Positions 1-8,441 of a stretch of 64,000 nt of DNA are shown here, piece by piece. The first letter of the stretch is position 1; every line of letters starts with the position of its first letter. The position numbers were made by a program, and so were the translations under genes. Source of the stretch: Rothia sp. P100 (GTDB taxonomy: Bacteria > Actinomycetota > Actinomycetes > Actinomycetales > Micrococcaceae); NCBI RefSeq assembly GCF_023712425.1, contig NZ_JAMAYG010000001.1, positions 372,001-436,000 on the forward strand, read 5' to 3'. The notes beneath the pieces are model-generated. The model searched no databases and had not been told where the DNA came from. It saw only the letters and a list, made by a program, of their open reading frames with translations.

Positions 1-1269
1 GACCTCTCCGTCGCAGCGACTAAGCGCAACGCCCGCGTCGCTACCCTCTACGGTGGCCGTCCTTACGAAAGCCAGGTTAAAGAACTTGAAGCAGGTGTTG
101 AGGTCATCGTTGGCACCCCGGGGCGTCTCATTGACCTGCAACGCCAGCACTTTTTGAACCTTTCTCAGGTCAAAATTGTGGTGCTCGATGAGGCCGACGA
201 AATGCTAGACCTGGGCTTCTTGCCCGATGTTGAAAAGCTGCTTTCCCTGATCCCCGAAAAGCGCCAGACCATGCTCTTCTCGGCTACCATGCCCGGTGCC
301 GTGCTGACCATGGCGCGCCGCTACATGAGCCGTCCCATGCACATTCGTGCTGAAAGTGGCGAGGACGAAACCGCCACCAAGGCTTCTATCCGCCAGGTTA
401 TTTACCGTGCCCATCCCATGGACAAGGACGAGCTGGTCGGCCGCATCCTGCGTGCCGAAGGCCGAGGGCGCACCATCATCTTCACCAAGACCAAGCGCAG
501 CGCCGCCCGCCTTTCAGAGGAACTCATGGGCCGCGGGTTCGCAGCTGGCGCTATCCACGGCGACCTCAACCAGGGCGCTCGCGAACAGGCGCTGCGCGCC
601 TTCCGTAACGGCAAGGTTGATATTCTGGTCGCCACCGATGTGGCAGCGCGCGGCATCGACGTTGAGGACGTTACCCACGTCATCAATTTCCAGTGCCCTG
701 AAGACGAAAAAACCTACCTGCACCGTGTAGGCCGCACCGGCCGTGCGGGCAACACCGGTACCGCTGTCACCCTGGTGGACTGGGAAGATGTACCCCGCTG
801 GAAGCTCATCAATGCTGCCCTAGAGCTGGGCGTTGATGACCCGGTAGAAACCTATTCTTCTTCCCCCCACCTCTTCGCTGACCTGGGCATCGAGAAGGGC
901 ACCAAGGGCAAGCTTCCCAAGAGTGAGCAGACTGCTGCCGGTCTGGATGCTGAAGAGGCAGAGAATTACGGGGAGGGCCACGAACACCGTAGCCCTCGCG
1001 GAGGTAATGAGCGGCGCCGTTCCAATAGCCGCGAAGGCAACCGTAATCGCGGTGAGGGCCGTGGCCGTCGCTCCGGTGCTCGCGATGGCTCACGTGAACG
1101 CTCATCGGAAGGTGTCGAGCGCACCGTGGATAAGCCCCAGGGTGAGCGTCGCCGCCGCACCCGTCAGGGCGATGGTAGCGCTGAGCGTACCCCGAGGGAA
1201 AAGTCAGTGGAGAAGAGTGGGGAGGGCACCCGCCGTCGTCGCCGCCGCACTCCCCGCGCAGAAAACTAA
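1..1269 (+). CDS. DEAD-box ATP-dependent RNA helicase, 5' end missing
   Basis: The frame is already open at base 1, so the N-terminus lies outside the window; the TTG at 154 is internal. Visible helicase core motifs are GG, TPGR (motif Ib), VLDEADEML (motif II), SAT (motif III, near 277), a second RecA domain with ARGID, and HRVGRTGRAG (motif VI). These identify an RNA-unwinding or remodelling ATPase of the DEAD-box family. The last ~110 residues are an Arg/Gly/Glu-rich, low-complexity basic tail ending in a run of arginines, typical of actinobacterial RhlE/CsdA/DeaD-like proteins that bind RNA non-specifically. The exact paralogue cannot be assigned without the N-terminus. It ends just before a strong hairpin and converges on guaB1. 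Confidence 0.95.
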   Translation, partial: DLSVAATKRNARVATLYGGRPYESQVKELEAGVEVIVGTPGRLIDLQRQHFLNLSQVKIVVLDEADEMLDLGFLPDVEKLLSLIPEKRQTMLFSATMPGAVLTMARRYMSRPMHIRAESGEDETATKASIRQVIYRAHPMDKDELVGRILRAEGRGRTIIFTKTKRSAARLSEELMGRGFAAGAIHGDLNQGAREQALRAFRNGKVDILVATDVAARGIDVEDVTHVINFQCPEDEKTYLHRVGRTGRAGNTGTAVTLVDWEDVPRWKLINAALELGVDDPVETYSSSPHLFADLGIEKGTKGKLPKSEQTAAGLDAEEAENYGEGHEHRSPRGGNERRRSNSREGNRNRGEGRGRRSGARDGSRERSSEGVERTVDKPQGERRRRTRQGDGSAERTPREKSVEKSGEGTRRRRRRTPRAEN

Positions 1270-1289
1270 ATTAATTTAATCTAAATGGC

Positions 1290-1340
1290 TATGGCTGGGT
1301 TGGTCAGAAAGAAATTTTCTTTCTGACCAACCCAGCCATA
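1290..1340. terminator. Bidirectional intrinsic terminator (helicase / guaB1)
   Basis: A 25-bp perfect inverted repeat (1290-1314 with 1316-1340) with a minimal loop of AAATTTT character, followed by TTTCTT on the plus strand. It lies between two convergent genes and should stop transcription from both sides. Confidence 0.85.
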
Positions 1341-1407
1341 TTTCTTAGGTAGGAGGGTTTACCCACCGGGTAAACAAGTGCCCCCCGGTAATGATTAAGG
1401 GGTCGGG

Positions 1408-2841
1408 CTAGCGGGTTTCGCGTGCCTGGCCCTCGGCATAGCCGGCCGCGGACTGGATGCCTACGGTGGCACGCTCAGCGAATTCTGCGATGCTTGAGGC
1501 GCCGGCGTAGGTGAAGGAGGATCGGACGCCGGAGATGATGGAATCGATTTGGTCTTCAACCCCGCCCTTGCCCTGGGGAAGGTAGATGCGGGCTGATGAG
1601 ATTCCTTCTTCGAACATTTCACGGCGGGCTTTTTCAAAGGCTTCGGTTTGGGCGTTGCGGTTGGTGACGGCGCGACGGGATGCCATGCCGAAAGATTCCT
1701 TGTAGAGACGGCCGTCGGCGTCCTGCAGAACGTCACCGGGTGACTCGTAGGTGCCGGCGAACCAGGAGCCAATCATAACGTTGGAGGCACCTGCTGCTAG
1801 GGCTAGGGCCACGTCGCGGGGGTCTTGGACGCCGCCGTCTGCCCAGATATGGATGCCCAGTTTTTTGGCCTCGGCTGCACATTCAAGCACGGCTGAGAAT
1901 TGGGGGCGCCCTACGCCGGTCTGCATGCGGGTGGTGCACATGGCGCCGGGGCCAACGCCGACCTTTATGATGTCAGCGCCTGCTTCAGCAAGGTCACGAA
2001 CGCCAGCAGCGGTGACGACGTTGCCGGCGACGACGGGCACCTGCGGGTTGAGAGCCTTCACCTTTTTGAGGGCTTCAATCATGCTTTCCTGGTGGCCGTG
2101 GGCGGTGTCTACCACCAGCACGTCGGCACCGGCGTCCAGGAGCGTGCGGGCACGGCCGGCTACATCGCCGTTAATGCCGATAGCGACCCCGATGCGCAGG
2201 CGGCCCTGGTCATCGGTGGCGGGGGTGTAGAGGCTGGCGCGCAGTGCTGCTGCGCGGGTGAGAACACCTACCAGGTTGCCCTGCGCGTCCACAACGGGTG
2301 CTACCTTACGGGAGTGCTGGTGCAGAATCTCGAAGGCTTCCTGGGGGCTGACGGTGTCGGGAAGGGTCAGCAGCTCGGTGGACATGACGTTTTCCACCTG
2401 GTCGAAGTTATCGCAGCCGCGCAGGTCTTTTGCGGTGACAACACCCATGGGTTGCTCTCCGTCCATGACGAAGGCAGCTCCGTGGGCGCGTTTGGGCAAA
2501 AGGTGGCGCACATAGCCAGCAGTGTGGTGGGGTTTGACCGTGATGGGAGTTTCAAAGAGCAGGTGGGCGTTCTTCACCCGAGCGATGGTCTCAGCCACAA
2601 TGTCGGCGGGAACATCCTGAGGGATGATGGCGATTCCACCGCGGCGGGCAACAGTTTCTGCCATGCGTCGGCCTGAAACGGCGGTCATGTTGGCAACGAC
2701 CAGAGGGATGGTAGTGCCGGTGCCGTCAGCGGTTGCAAGGTCAACACCCATACGTGAGCCTACAGACGAGTGAGAGGGCACCATAAAAACGTCGTTGTAG
2801 GTCAGATCGGTGGAGGGAGTCATATCGTTCAGGAACTTCAT
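1408..2841 (-). CDS. guaB1: GuaB1-type IMP dehydrogenase-related protein (probable GMP reductase) with CBS domains
   Basis: 477 aa. It has an IMPDH/GMPR TIM barrel interrupted by two CBS domains (about residues 95-205, beginning near TVKPHH), a phosphate/NAD-binding stretch VDTAHGH, and the catalytic loop GVGPGAMCTTR with Cys near residue 302. Actinobacterial GuaB1 proteins are distinct from the essential IMPDH GuaB2; the mycobacterial one is reported to be a CBS-containing GMP reductase, so a purine-salvage role (GMP to IMP) is the best inference. The frame is open 27 codons upstream, but I choose the ATG at 2841 because it begins with the family-typical MKFLND and has a TAAGCT box 7 bases upstream with no Shine-Dalgarno, which suggests a leaderless mRNA. 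It is divergent from the GH13 gene. Confidence 0.9.
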   Translation of the reverse strand: MKFLNDMTPSTDLTYNDVFMVPSHSSVGSRMGVDLATADGTGTTIPLVVANMTAVSGRRMAETVARRGGIAIIPQDVPADIVAETIARVKNAHLLFETPITVKPHHTAGYVRHLLPKRAHGAAFVMDGEQPMGVVTAKDLRGCDNFDQVENVMSTELLTLPDTVSPQEAFEILHQHSRKVAPVVDAQGNLVGVLTRAAALRASLYTPATDDQGRLRIGVAIGINGDVAGRARTLLDAGADVLVVDTAHGHQESMIEALKKVKALNPQVPVVAGNVVTAAGVRDLAEAGADIIKVGVGPGAMCTTRMQTGVGRPQFSAVLECAAEAKKLGIHIWADGGVQDPRDVALALAAGASNVMIGSWFAGTYESPGDVLQDADGRLYKESFGMASRRAVTNRNAQTEAFEKARREMFEEGISSARIYLPQGKGGVEDQIDSIISGVRSSFTYAGASSIAEFAERATVGIQSAAGYAEGQARETR

Positions 2842-2848
2842 GTAACCC

Positions 2849-2854
2849 AGCTTA
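2849..2854 (-). promoter_or_regulatory. Candidate leaderless -10 box for guaB1
   Basis: TAAGCT on the minus strand, followed by 7 bases and then the ATG at 2841. This spacing puts the transcription start on the start codon. There is no obvious Shine-Dalgarno. Confidence 0.5.
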
Positions 2855-3055
2855 CGGGGAGAAACAGGAGCGCGCACATTCCTCTTTCTTCTACTTAGCT
2901 CATAGCCAAATACTGATTTCACGGCGGGCTGGATGAAGCAGATGGAGGTGATGGGGTCGCTCCAAAGTCAGGAATTTTTGCCAAGAGCGCTCGAAGGCGC
3001 AGACGGTTCTATAGGCTTAGACATAAGCCCTCCTCCGACTGAAAGGCACTTCACT

Positions 3056-4720
3056 GTGAGCACCCTCGAGAACCTCCTGGTCCCCGCTGCTGATGATCCT
3101 AACTGGTGGCGTCAAGCCACCGTCTACCAAATTTACCCCCGCTCATTTGCCGATGCCGACGGTAACTCTATCGGTGATCTAAAGGGCATCACCAGCCGGG
3201 TTCCCTACCTCAAGAAGTTGGGTGTAGACGCTGTTTGGCTGTCGCCCTTCTACCCCTCCAAGCTGGCAGATGGTGGCTACGATGTGGACGATTTCCGCAA
3301 CGTTGACCCCAAAATCGGCAGCCTGGAGGATTTTGATGAGATGTCTGGGGTTCTGCACGAGGCCGGTATCAAGCTCATTGTGGATGTGGTGCCAAACCAC
3401 AGCTCAGACCAGCATGTCTGGTTCAAAGCAGCTCTAGCCGCAGGCCCCGGTTCACCCGAGCGTGACCGTTACATCTTCTGTGATGGCTCGGGCGAACAGG
3501 GTGAGCTACCGCCCTCAGATTGGGAATCAATTTTTGGTGGTCCAGCCTGGGAACAGGTCGGGGACGGCCAATGGTATCTGCATATCTTTGCCAAGGAACA
3601 GCCCGACCTGAACTGGCGCAACCCCGAGGTACACCAGGACTTCCTGGACACCTTCCGCTTCTGGGCAGATCGGGGTGTTGATGGTTTCCGCATTGACGTC
3701 GCCCACGGCCTCGCTAAGGGTGACATGTGGGGCGAGTTGCCCAGCGAAGCAGAACTGCAGAAACTGCCTAAGGACGGAACTCACCCTATCTGGGATCGCG
3801 ACGAGGTCCACGAGATTTACCGCGAATGGCGAACCGTTTTCAACGAGTACACCCCGCCACGCACTGCCGTTGCTGAGGCTTGGGTAGAGCGAGACCGCCG
3901 CCACGCTTACGCCAGCCCCGAGGGTTTGGGGCAGGCTTTTAACTTTGATTTGCTCACCGCTCACTTTGATGCTGACGAGTTCAAAAAGATCGTGACCGAG
4001 AACCTGGAACTGTCTGCTGAGTCCGGCTCATCCAGCACCTGGGTGCTCTCAAACCACGACGTGGTGCGGCACCCCAGCCGCTACGGCCTACCTTTTGTCG
4101 AAGGGAAGACCAACGAGAAGGTGGGCCACGAGTGGCTACTCGCCGGTGGCCCCGAAAGTCAGCTGGATCGTGCCCTAGGTTTGGCCCGTGCGCGTGCAGC
4201 CACCCTCTTCGAACTCGCTTTGCCGGGCTCAGCCTACCTCTATCAGGGTGAAGAACTCGGTTTGCACGAGGTTGCCGACATCCCCGATAGCCAGCGTCAG
4301 GACCCCACCTTCTTCAACTCCCCCGGGGTCAATGTTGGCCGCGACGGCTGCCGGGTGCCCCTGCCCTGGAAGAGCCACGGAAGCTCCTACGGCTTCGGCC
4401 CCGGCACTGCACACCTACCCCAGCCCACCTGGTTTGCTGACGTTGCAGTGAGCCTGCAGGATGCCGACCCCAGCTCAACACTCAACCTCTACCGGGCAGC
4501 GCTGGCAGCCCGCCGCAAGCTCCAGGGGGCTGAAGAACTAGAGTGGCTGGAGACAGACTCTGAGCAGGTACTCGCCTTCCGCCGCCCCTCCGGCTGGGTT
4601 AACGTCACTAACTTCGGCGACCAGACCATTGAGCTTCCGGCAGGTCAGCTGGTTCTAGCCTCAGCGGAGTTAGTAGACGGCCAGCTACCCGGCCCAGCGA
4701 CCGCTTGGCTCCAGCAGTAA
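3056..4720 (+). CDS. GH13 alpha-glucosidase (oligo-1,6-glucosidase / trehalose- or maltose-type)
   Basis: 554 aa from the GTG at 3056, preceded by GAAAGG at 8-9 bases. The frame is open further upstream (to 2933) but that part has no family similarity. Conserved GH13 regions are all present: region I DVVPNH, region II GFRIDVAHG (nucleophile Asp near 214), region III EAW (acid/base Glu near 274) and region IV SNHD (Asp near 335), plus YQGEELGL before the C-terminal beta domain. The N-terminal WWRQATVYQIYPRSF is the hallmark of the oligo-1,6-glucosidase subgroup. It should be cytoplasmic, since no signal peptide is seen, and release glucose from short alpha-glucans. Substrate preference (isomaltose, maltose, sucrose, trehalose) cannot be read from the sequence by eye. 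Confidence 0.92.
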   Translation: MSTLENLLVPAADDPNWWRQATVYQIYPRSFADADGNSIGDLKGITSRVPYLKKLGVDAVWLSPFYPSKLADGGYDVDDFRNVDPKIGSLEDFDEMSGVLHEAGIKLIVDVVPNHSSDQHVWFKAALAAGPGSPERDRYIFCDGSGEQGELPPSDWESIFGGPAWEQVGDGQWYLHIFAKEQPDLNWRNPEVHQDFLDTFRFWADRGVDGFRIDVAHGLAKGDMWGELPSEAELQKLPKDGTHPIWDRDEVHEIYREWRTVFNEYTPPRTAVAEAWVERDRRHAYASPEGLGQAFNFDLLTAHFDADEFKKIVTENLELSAESGSSSTWVLSNHDVVRHPSRYGLPFVEGKTNEKVGHEWLLAGGPESQLDRALGLARARAATLFELALPGSAYLYQGEELGLHEVADIPDSQRQDPTFFNSPGVNVGRDGCRVPLPWKSHGSSYGFGPGTAHLPQPTWFADVAVSLQDADPSSTLNLYRAALAARRKLQGAEELEWLETDSEQVLAFRRPSGWVNVTNFGDQTIELPAGQLVLASAELVDGQLPGPATAWLQQ

Positions 4721-4772
4721 ACAGAGAATAAGCGTCCTGTCTAGGGACAGCTCAGCGGCAGAAGGTAAGAAT

Positions 4773-5594
4773 CTAACGCGCCTGCTCGCGGATCCGGGCA
4801 ACGGTTTCGCCGTCAGTCGTGTTCTCACCCAGACGGTTAGGTTTGCCTGCGCCGTGGTAGTCGGATGAGCCGGTGACCAGCAGGTCGTGTTCTTTAGCTA
4901 GCTGTAGTAGCCAGGCGCGGTCTTCAGGACCGTTGTCCCGGTGGTAAATCTCTAGCCCAGCAAGACCGGCGTCTATCATGGCAAAGATCAGCTCTTCAGA
5001 CGCTACCCACCCTCGGGCTACCGCCCGGGGGTGAGCCATGACAGGAACTCCCCCGGCGGCTCGCACTAAGCTAACCGCCTGTACAGGGTCCACCGCGTAG
5101 TGAGGCACATAGTATTTGGAGCGGGCCGTCAAAATGGTTTCAAAGGCCTCGGACCGGTTAGCTACCACTCCGGCAGCTACCAGTGCATCTGCAATGTGCG
5201 GGCGTCCCACGGTAGCCCCTTCATGGGTATGATCTTGAACCGCCTCCCAGGTGAGCGGATAGTCCTCTGCCAGAAGTTGCACCATGCGCTGGGCTCTTCC
5301 CACCCTCGACTCCCTGGCCCTAGAAATTTCAGCCAGCAGAGCGGTGTCCAGAGGATCATGCATATACGACAGGAGGTGGACGCTGACTCCCTGGCCGGAA
5401 CACGAGACCTCCATACCGGGCAAAAAATCCAACCCAAAGTGTTCTGCCAGCTGCCCAGCGCGCTGCCACCCGGCGGTGGTGTCGTGGTCGGTGAGGGCGA
5501 AACCGGTCAGCCCGGTGGTAGCGATTTCACCGACTAACTCATCCAAGCTCTGGGTGCCGTCAGAAATCTGTGAGTGGGTGTGGAGGTCGTACAT
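4773..5594 (-). CDS. PHP-domain metal-dependent phosphoesterase
   Basis: 273 aa. It starts MYDLHTHSQISDG and carries the PHP metal-binding motifs HTHS (motif I), DHDT (motif II), a mid-protein His/Glu set including MAHPRAV (motif III), and GSSDYHG near the C-terminus (motif IV). Related actinobacterial and enterobacterial proteins (YciV/RNase AM-like, PHP family) hydrolyse phosphoesters such as 3',5'-nucleoside bisphosphates or short RNA 5' ends; which applies here is unknown. The frame runs 25 codons further upstream, overlapping pepP, but the ATG at 5594 is supported by the family start and by a TACAGT box 7 bases before it. It is transcribed divergently from pepP, with only 57 bases between the starts. 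Confidence 0.88.
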   Translation of the reverse strand: MYDLHTHSQISDGTQSLDELVGEIATTGLTGFALTDHDTTAGWQRAGQLAEHFGLDFLPGMEVSCSGQGVSVHLLSYMHDPLDTALLAEISRARESRVGRAQRMVQLLAEDYPLTWEAVQDHTHEGATVGRPHIADALVAAGVVANRSEAFETILTARSKYYVPHYAVDPVQAVSLVRAAGGVPVMAHPRAVARGWVASEELIFAMIDAGLAGLEIYHRDNGPEDRAWLLQLAKEHDLLVTGSSDYHGAGKPNRLGENTTDGETVARIREQAR

Positions 5595-5601
5595 ACCCTC
5601 T

Positions 5602-5607
5602 ACTGTA
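5602..5607 (-). promoter_or_regulatory. Candidate leaderless -10 box for the PHP gene
   Basis: TACAGT followed by 7 bases and the ATG at 5594. A weak -35-like TTCGCA lies about 18 bases further upstream on the minus strand. Confidence 0.5.
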
Positions 5608-5639
5608 CCGAGCACCCAAGCGGGTGCGAAACCATAGGT

Positions 5640-5645
5640 TAGAGT
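5640..5645 (+). promoter_or_regulatory. Candidate leaderless -10 box for pepP
   Basis: TAGAGT followed by 6 bases and the ATG at 5652. The intervening GGAGA could alternatively act as a ribosome binding site, so the two readings compete. Confidence 0.4.
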
Positions 5646-5651
5646 GGAGAT

Positions 5652-7196
5652 ATGACCACTTCTGAACATACAGCAGGCTCTGAACAGCCCATCGAAGAGC
5701 GCGTAAATAACCGCTCAGCAGCACCTTCTTCCAAAGCCTTTATTGATTTCATGGCAGTCAATTGGGCACCGGCAGACACCGAGCTACCCGCGCGCTCCAC
5801 CGTCGCGGACTTTACCGCTCAACGCCGTGCCGCTATCTCAGCGATGTTCCCCGGCGAACGACTGGTTCTCCCAGCTGGCCCGCTGAAGGTACGTTCCAAT
5901 GACACCGACTACCGGTTCCGCCCCCACTCAGCTTTCGCTCACCAGACCGGGTTAGGCTTGGATCACGAACCGGATGCCGTGCTGGTCTTTGAGCCGGTTG
6001 AAGAAGGCACCGGTGATAACGGGTCTAACCATGAAGCGACCCTCTACTTCCGCCCTCTGGCGGGCCGGGACACCGAGCAGTTCTATAAGAACCCGCGTTA
6101 CGGTGAGTTCTGGGTAGGCGCCCGCCCCACCCTTGAGGCTTTGTCGGCCGAGTACGGTATTGCCACCGCTGACCTGTCCGAACTTGAAGTTGCGATCACC
6201 AAGAACGCCGGTAACCAGGCGCTGGGCGGCATTCGCATCCGCCTAGTCCGGGATGTTGACCTCAACGTGGATGCCCTGGTCGATACCTCCCGCTACAACA
6301 CCGCCGTCGATTTAGAAGAATCTGACAAGCTGGACGCTGCGCTTACCGAGGCGCTCTCAGAGGCACGTCTGGTCAAGGACAGCATTGAGATAGAAAACCT
6401 ACGCCGCTCGGTAGCGAACACCATTGACGGTTTCGCAGAGGTCATCAAAGCTCTACCTGCTGCCCGCGACCACCACCGCGGCGAGCGCATCATCGAAACC
6501 GCTTTCTTTGCCAAGGCCCGCGCTGAAGGCAACGACTTAGGCTACGACACCATTGCCGCCTGCGGTAACAACGCCACTGTTTTGCACTGGATCCGTAACA
6601 ACGGCACCGTCGAAGACGGCAAACTCATGCTGGTGGACGCCGGTGTTGAAGATGACACCCTCTACACTGCAGATATCACCCGTACCTTCCCCGTCAACGG
6701 TAAGTTCACCGAGGTTCAGGCTAAGGCGTACAGCATTGTCTTGGAAGCATCAGAGGCCGCTTTTAAAGCAGCTGTTCCTGGTGCCCGTTTCAAGGATATT
6801 CACGCCGCAACTATGCAGGTGCTGGCGAGCCGTCTTGAGGAGTGGGGTTTGCTGCCCGTCACGGCTGAAGTTTCCCTGTCAGAAGAAGGCGGGCACCACC
6901 GCCGCTGGATGCCCCACGGCACCAGCCACCACCTGGGCCTAGATGTGCATGACTGCGCCCAGGCAAAGCGTGAGCTCTACATGGACGGTGTACTAGAACC
7001 CGGCATGGTATTCACCATTGAACCCGGTCTTTACTTCAAGGAAGAGGATCTAGGGATCCCAGCGGAGCTACGCGGCATCGGCATCCGTATTGAGGATGAC
7101 GTGCTCGTCACCGAAACCGGCAACGAGAACCTTTCAGCCGCCCTGCCCCGCACGGTAGAGGGCATTGAGGATTGGATGGCTCAGCTCAGCAGCTAG
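5652..7196 (+). CDS. pepP: Xaa-Pro aminopeptidase (M24B)
   Basis: 514 aa. An N-terminal AMP_N domain (about residues 45-210) is followed by a pita-bread M24 peptidase fold. The dinuclear metal ligands are visible: Asp329 in VDAGVEDD, Asp341 in TADITRTFP, His in TSHHLGLDVHD, Glu in IEPGLY and Glu in IRIEDDV. The enzyme removes an N-terminal residue preceding proline and is expected in the cytoplasm. The first ~40 residues are polar and poorly conserved in character, as in other actinobacterial PepP. The start at 5652 follows both a GGAGA and a -10-like box. It ends at a 15-bp terminator hairpin and converges on the stress-protein gene. Confidence 0.93.
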   Translation: MTTSEHTAGSEQPIEERVNNRSAAPSSKAFIDFMAVNWAPADTELPARSTVADFTAQRRAAISAMFPGERLVLPAGPLKVRSNDTDYRFRPHSAFAHQTGLGLDHEPDAVLVFEPVEEGTGDNGSNHEATLYFRPLAGRDTEQFYKNPRYGEFWVGARPTLEALSAEYGIATADLSELEVAITKNAGNQALGGIRIRLVRDVDLNVDALVDTSRYNTAVDLEESDKLDAALTEALSEARLVKDSIEIENLRRSVANTIDGFAEVIKALPAARDHHRGERIIETAFFAKARAEGNDLGYDTIAACGNNATVLHWIRNNGTVEDGKLMLVDAGVEDDTLYTADITRTFPVNGKFTEVQAKAYSIVLEASEAAFKAAVPGARFKDIHAATMQVLASRLEEWGLLPVTAEVSLSEEGGHHRRWMPHGTSHHLGLDVHDCAQAKRELYMDGVLEPGMVFTIEPGLYFKEEDLGIPAELRGIGIRIEDDVLVTETGNENLSAALPRTVEGIEDWMAQLSS

Positions 7197-7214
7197 CCCC
7201 AGCCTAGAACCAAG

Positions 7215-7248
7215 AAGCCCCTCACGAGTTACTACTCGTGAGGGGCTT
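7215..7248. terminator. Intrinsic terminator (pepP / stress protein)
   Basis: Perfect 15-bp stem (7215-7229 with 7234-7248) with a TACT loop, GC-rich in the middle and flanked by AAG/CTTT. It lies between convergent genes and probably acts in both directions. Confidence 0.85.
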
Positions 7249-7314
7249 TGTGTTGGGAGTGCACGCGCTAACGGGCACAGGGGCGGCATTTACCAGCAGA
7301 TTGACGGCGGCATC

Positions 7315-8250
7315 CTAGCTTTCTGGGCTGCCATCGTCCTTTTTCGGTGCAGGAGCGGGTGCCTGGCGAATGGTTTTCTCAAACTCTGCCTCATCCTCCA
7401 CGCGGATTCCGTAGCGTGACTCGCTCTGCTGGGCACGTACCTGCTCCACCCGTTCATTGGTGGTGGCGGGAGCGGGCTGCTCACGAATCTGTTGCTCAAA
7501 CTGCTGAGGGTTGTCGATACGCAGACCGAACTTACCGGCGGCTCTTGACCCGTCCTTGTTGGTTTCAGCCGGTGGGGTGAAAACCGGAGTGGGCGCTTCG
7601 ACCTGTCCGTGAGCAGGCTGAGGTGCTGCTAGTGAGCCCGCGGGCACGGAAGTGGCGTGAGGGTGCTGGGCTGGTGCTACCGGCTGCCCAGGAGCTTGGT
7701 CGTGAGGTGCCTGCTGATGGGGCATCTGCTGGTGGTGATGCTGGGCGGGCTGGTGAGGCTGGCCCTGCAGAGGAACGCGCAGCAGATGACGCGCGGCGGC
7801 AGCTGTAGCGGGGATAGCCATGAGGTCTAGGCGAGTCGGCAGCATCTGGGTGCGGGTGCGAATCCCCTTTCCCTTAGCTCGGGAAGCAACCAGGATGGAC
7901 CAGATGATGCAGAAGGCAATCGCCAGTGGAACGATGCTCAGAATGTTGGCGAGCATGGAGGTTTGGGTAAGAATCGAGTTGAAAACACCTACCATGATGC
8001 CTAGCATGATGCCCTGTAGTGCACCGTTCAGGGCGGCTCGGGGGTAGGTTGCCTGGCCGGTGACGTAGTCCACCTGCTTGACGTCATGACCCACGATGAA
8101 GAGGCTGTGCACGGGGAACTTTTGGCTTGCCAGAAATTCGACCGCCTTGTTAAGTTCTTTGCGGTCAGAAAAAGTTGCCACAAGTTCACCGGGCGGGATG
8201 TTCGAGCCGTCTGCCATGGTGAGGGCCGGGGGTGCTTTCAGTTGGTCCAT
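7315..8250 (-). CDS. General-stress-type membrane protein with disordered, repeat-bearing tail
   Basis: 311 aa from the ATG at 8250, preceded by GGGGGA; the frame extends upstream past the divergent gene but that part looks non-coding. The N-terminal part (about residues 20-65, ATFSDRKELNKAVEFL, then FIVGHDVKQVDYVTG) resembles the YflT/general-stress-protein domain. Two hydrophobic helices follow (about 72-95 and 100-123). The C-terminal half is His/Gln/Pro/Ala-rich and probably disordered, and ends in two copies of a ~22-residue motif of form (K/R)(F/Y)G(L/I)R..(N/E)..(Q/E)FE..IR..PAP, near residues 240 and 279. Molecular function is unknown; a membrane-tethered stress or adaptor role is inference only. 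It is divergent from the MgtE-N gene. Confidence 0.75.
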   Translation of the reverse strand: MDQLKAPPALTMADGSNIPPGELVATFSDRKELNKAVEFLASQKFPVHSLFIVGHDVKQVDYVTGQATYPRAALNGALQGIMLGIMVGVFNSILTQTSMLANILSIVPLAIAFCIIWSILVASRAKGKGIRTRTQMLPTRLDLMAIPATAAAARHLLRVPLQGQPHQPAQHHHQQMPHQQAPHDQAPGQPVAPAQHPHATSVPAGSLAAPQPAHGQVEAPTPVFTPPAETNKDGSRAAGKFGLRIDNPQQFEQQIREQPAPATTNERVEQVRAQQSESRYGIRVEDEAEFEKTIRQAPAPAPKKDDGSPES

Positions 8251-8427
8251 TCCCCCATTTTCTCTTACTCTGCTGACAGCTTGCTGGATGGGCGGTGCTT
8301 TATCGCCCCTGGTGAACGCAGAGGTGCTCCTGGGCGGGACGAGAGCACTGGCGTCCTTGCTGCCTCGGAAAGAGGAAAGGACGGCTGTCACAGCGGGTGC
8401 GGCGTAGCGGGGCGTTGTAAAGGCTAG

Positions 8428-8433
8428 TACGCT
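8428..8433 (+). promoter_or_regulatory. Candidate leaderless -10 box for the MgtE-N gene
   Basis: TACGCT followed by 8 bases and the GTG at 8442. No Shine-Dalgarno is visible. Confidence 0.4.
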
Positions 8434-8441
8434 TAGAAACT

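Noticed and set aside
1900-2676. 258-codon plus-strand open frame
   Set aside because: Antisense to guaB1; the minus strand has clear family motifs throughout, and the plus frame has no recognisable protein.
2933-3055. 41-codon upstream extension of the GH13 gene
   Set aside because: No family similarity before VSTLENLL; the GTG at 3056 has a ribosome site.
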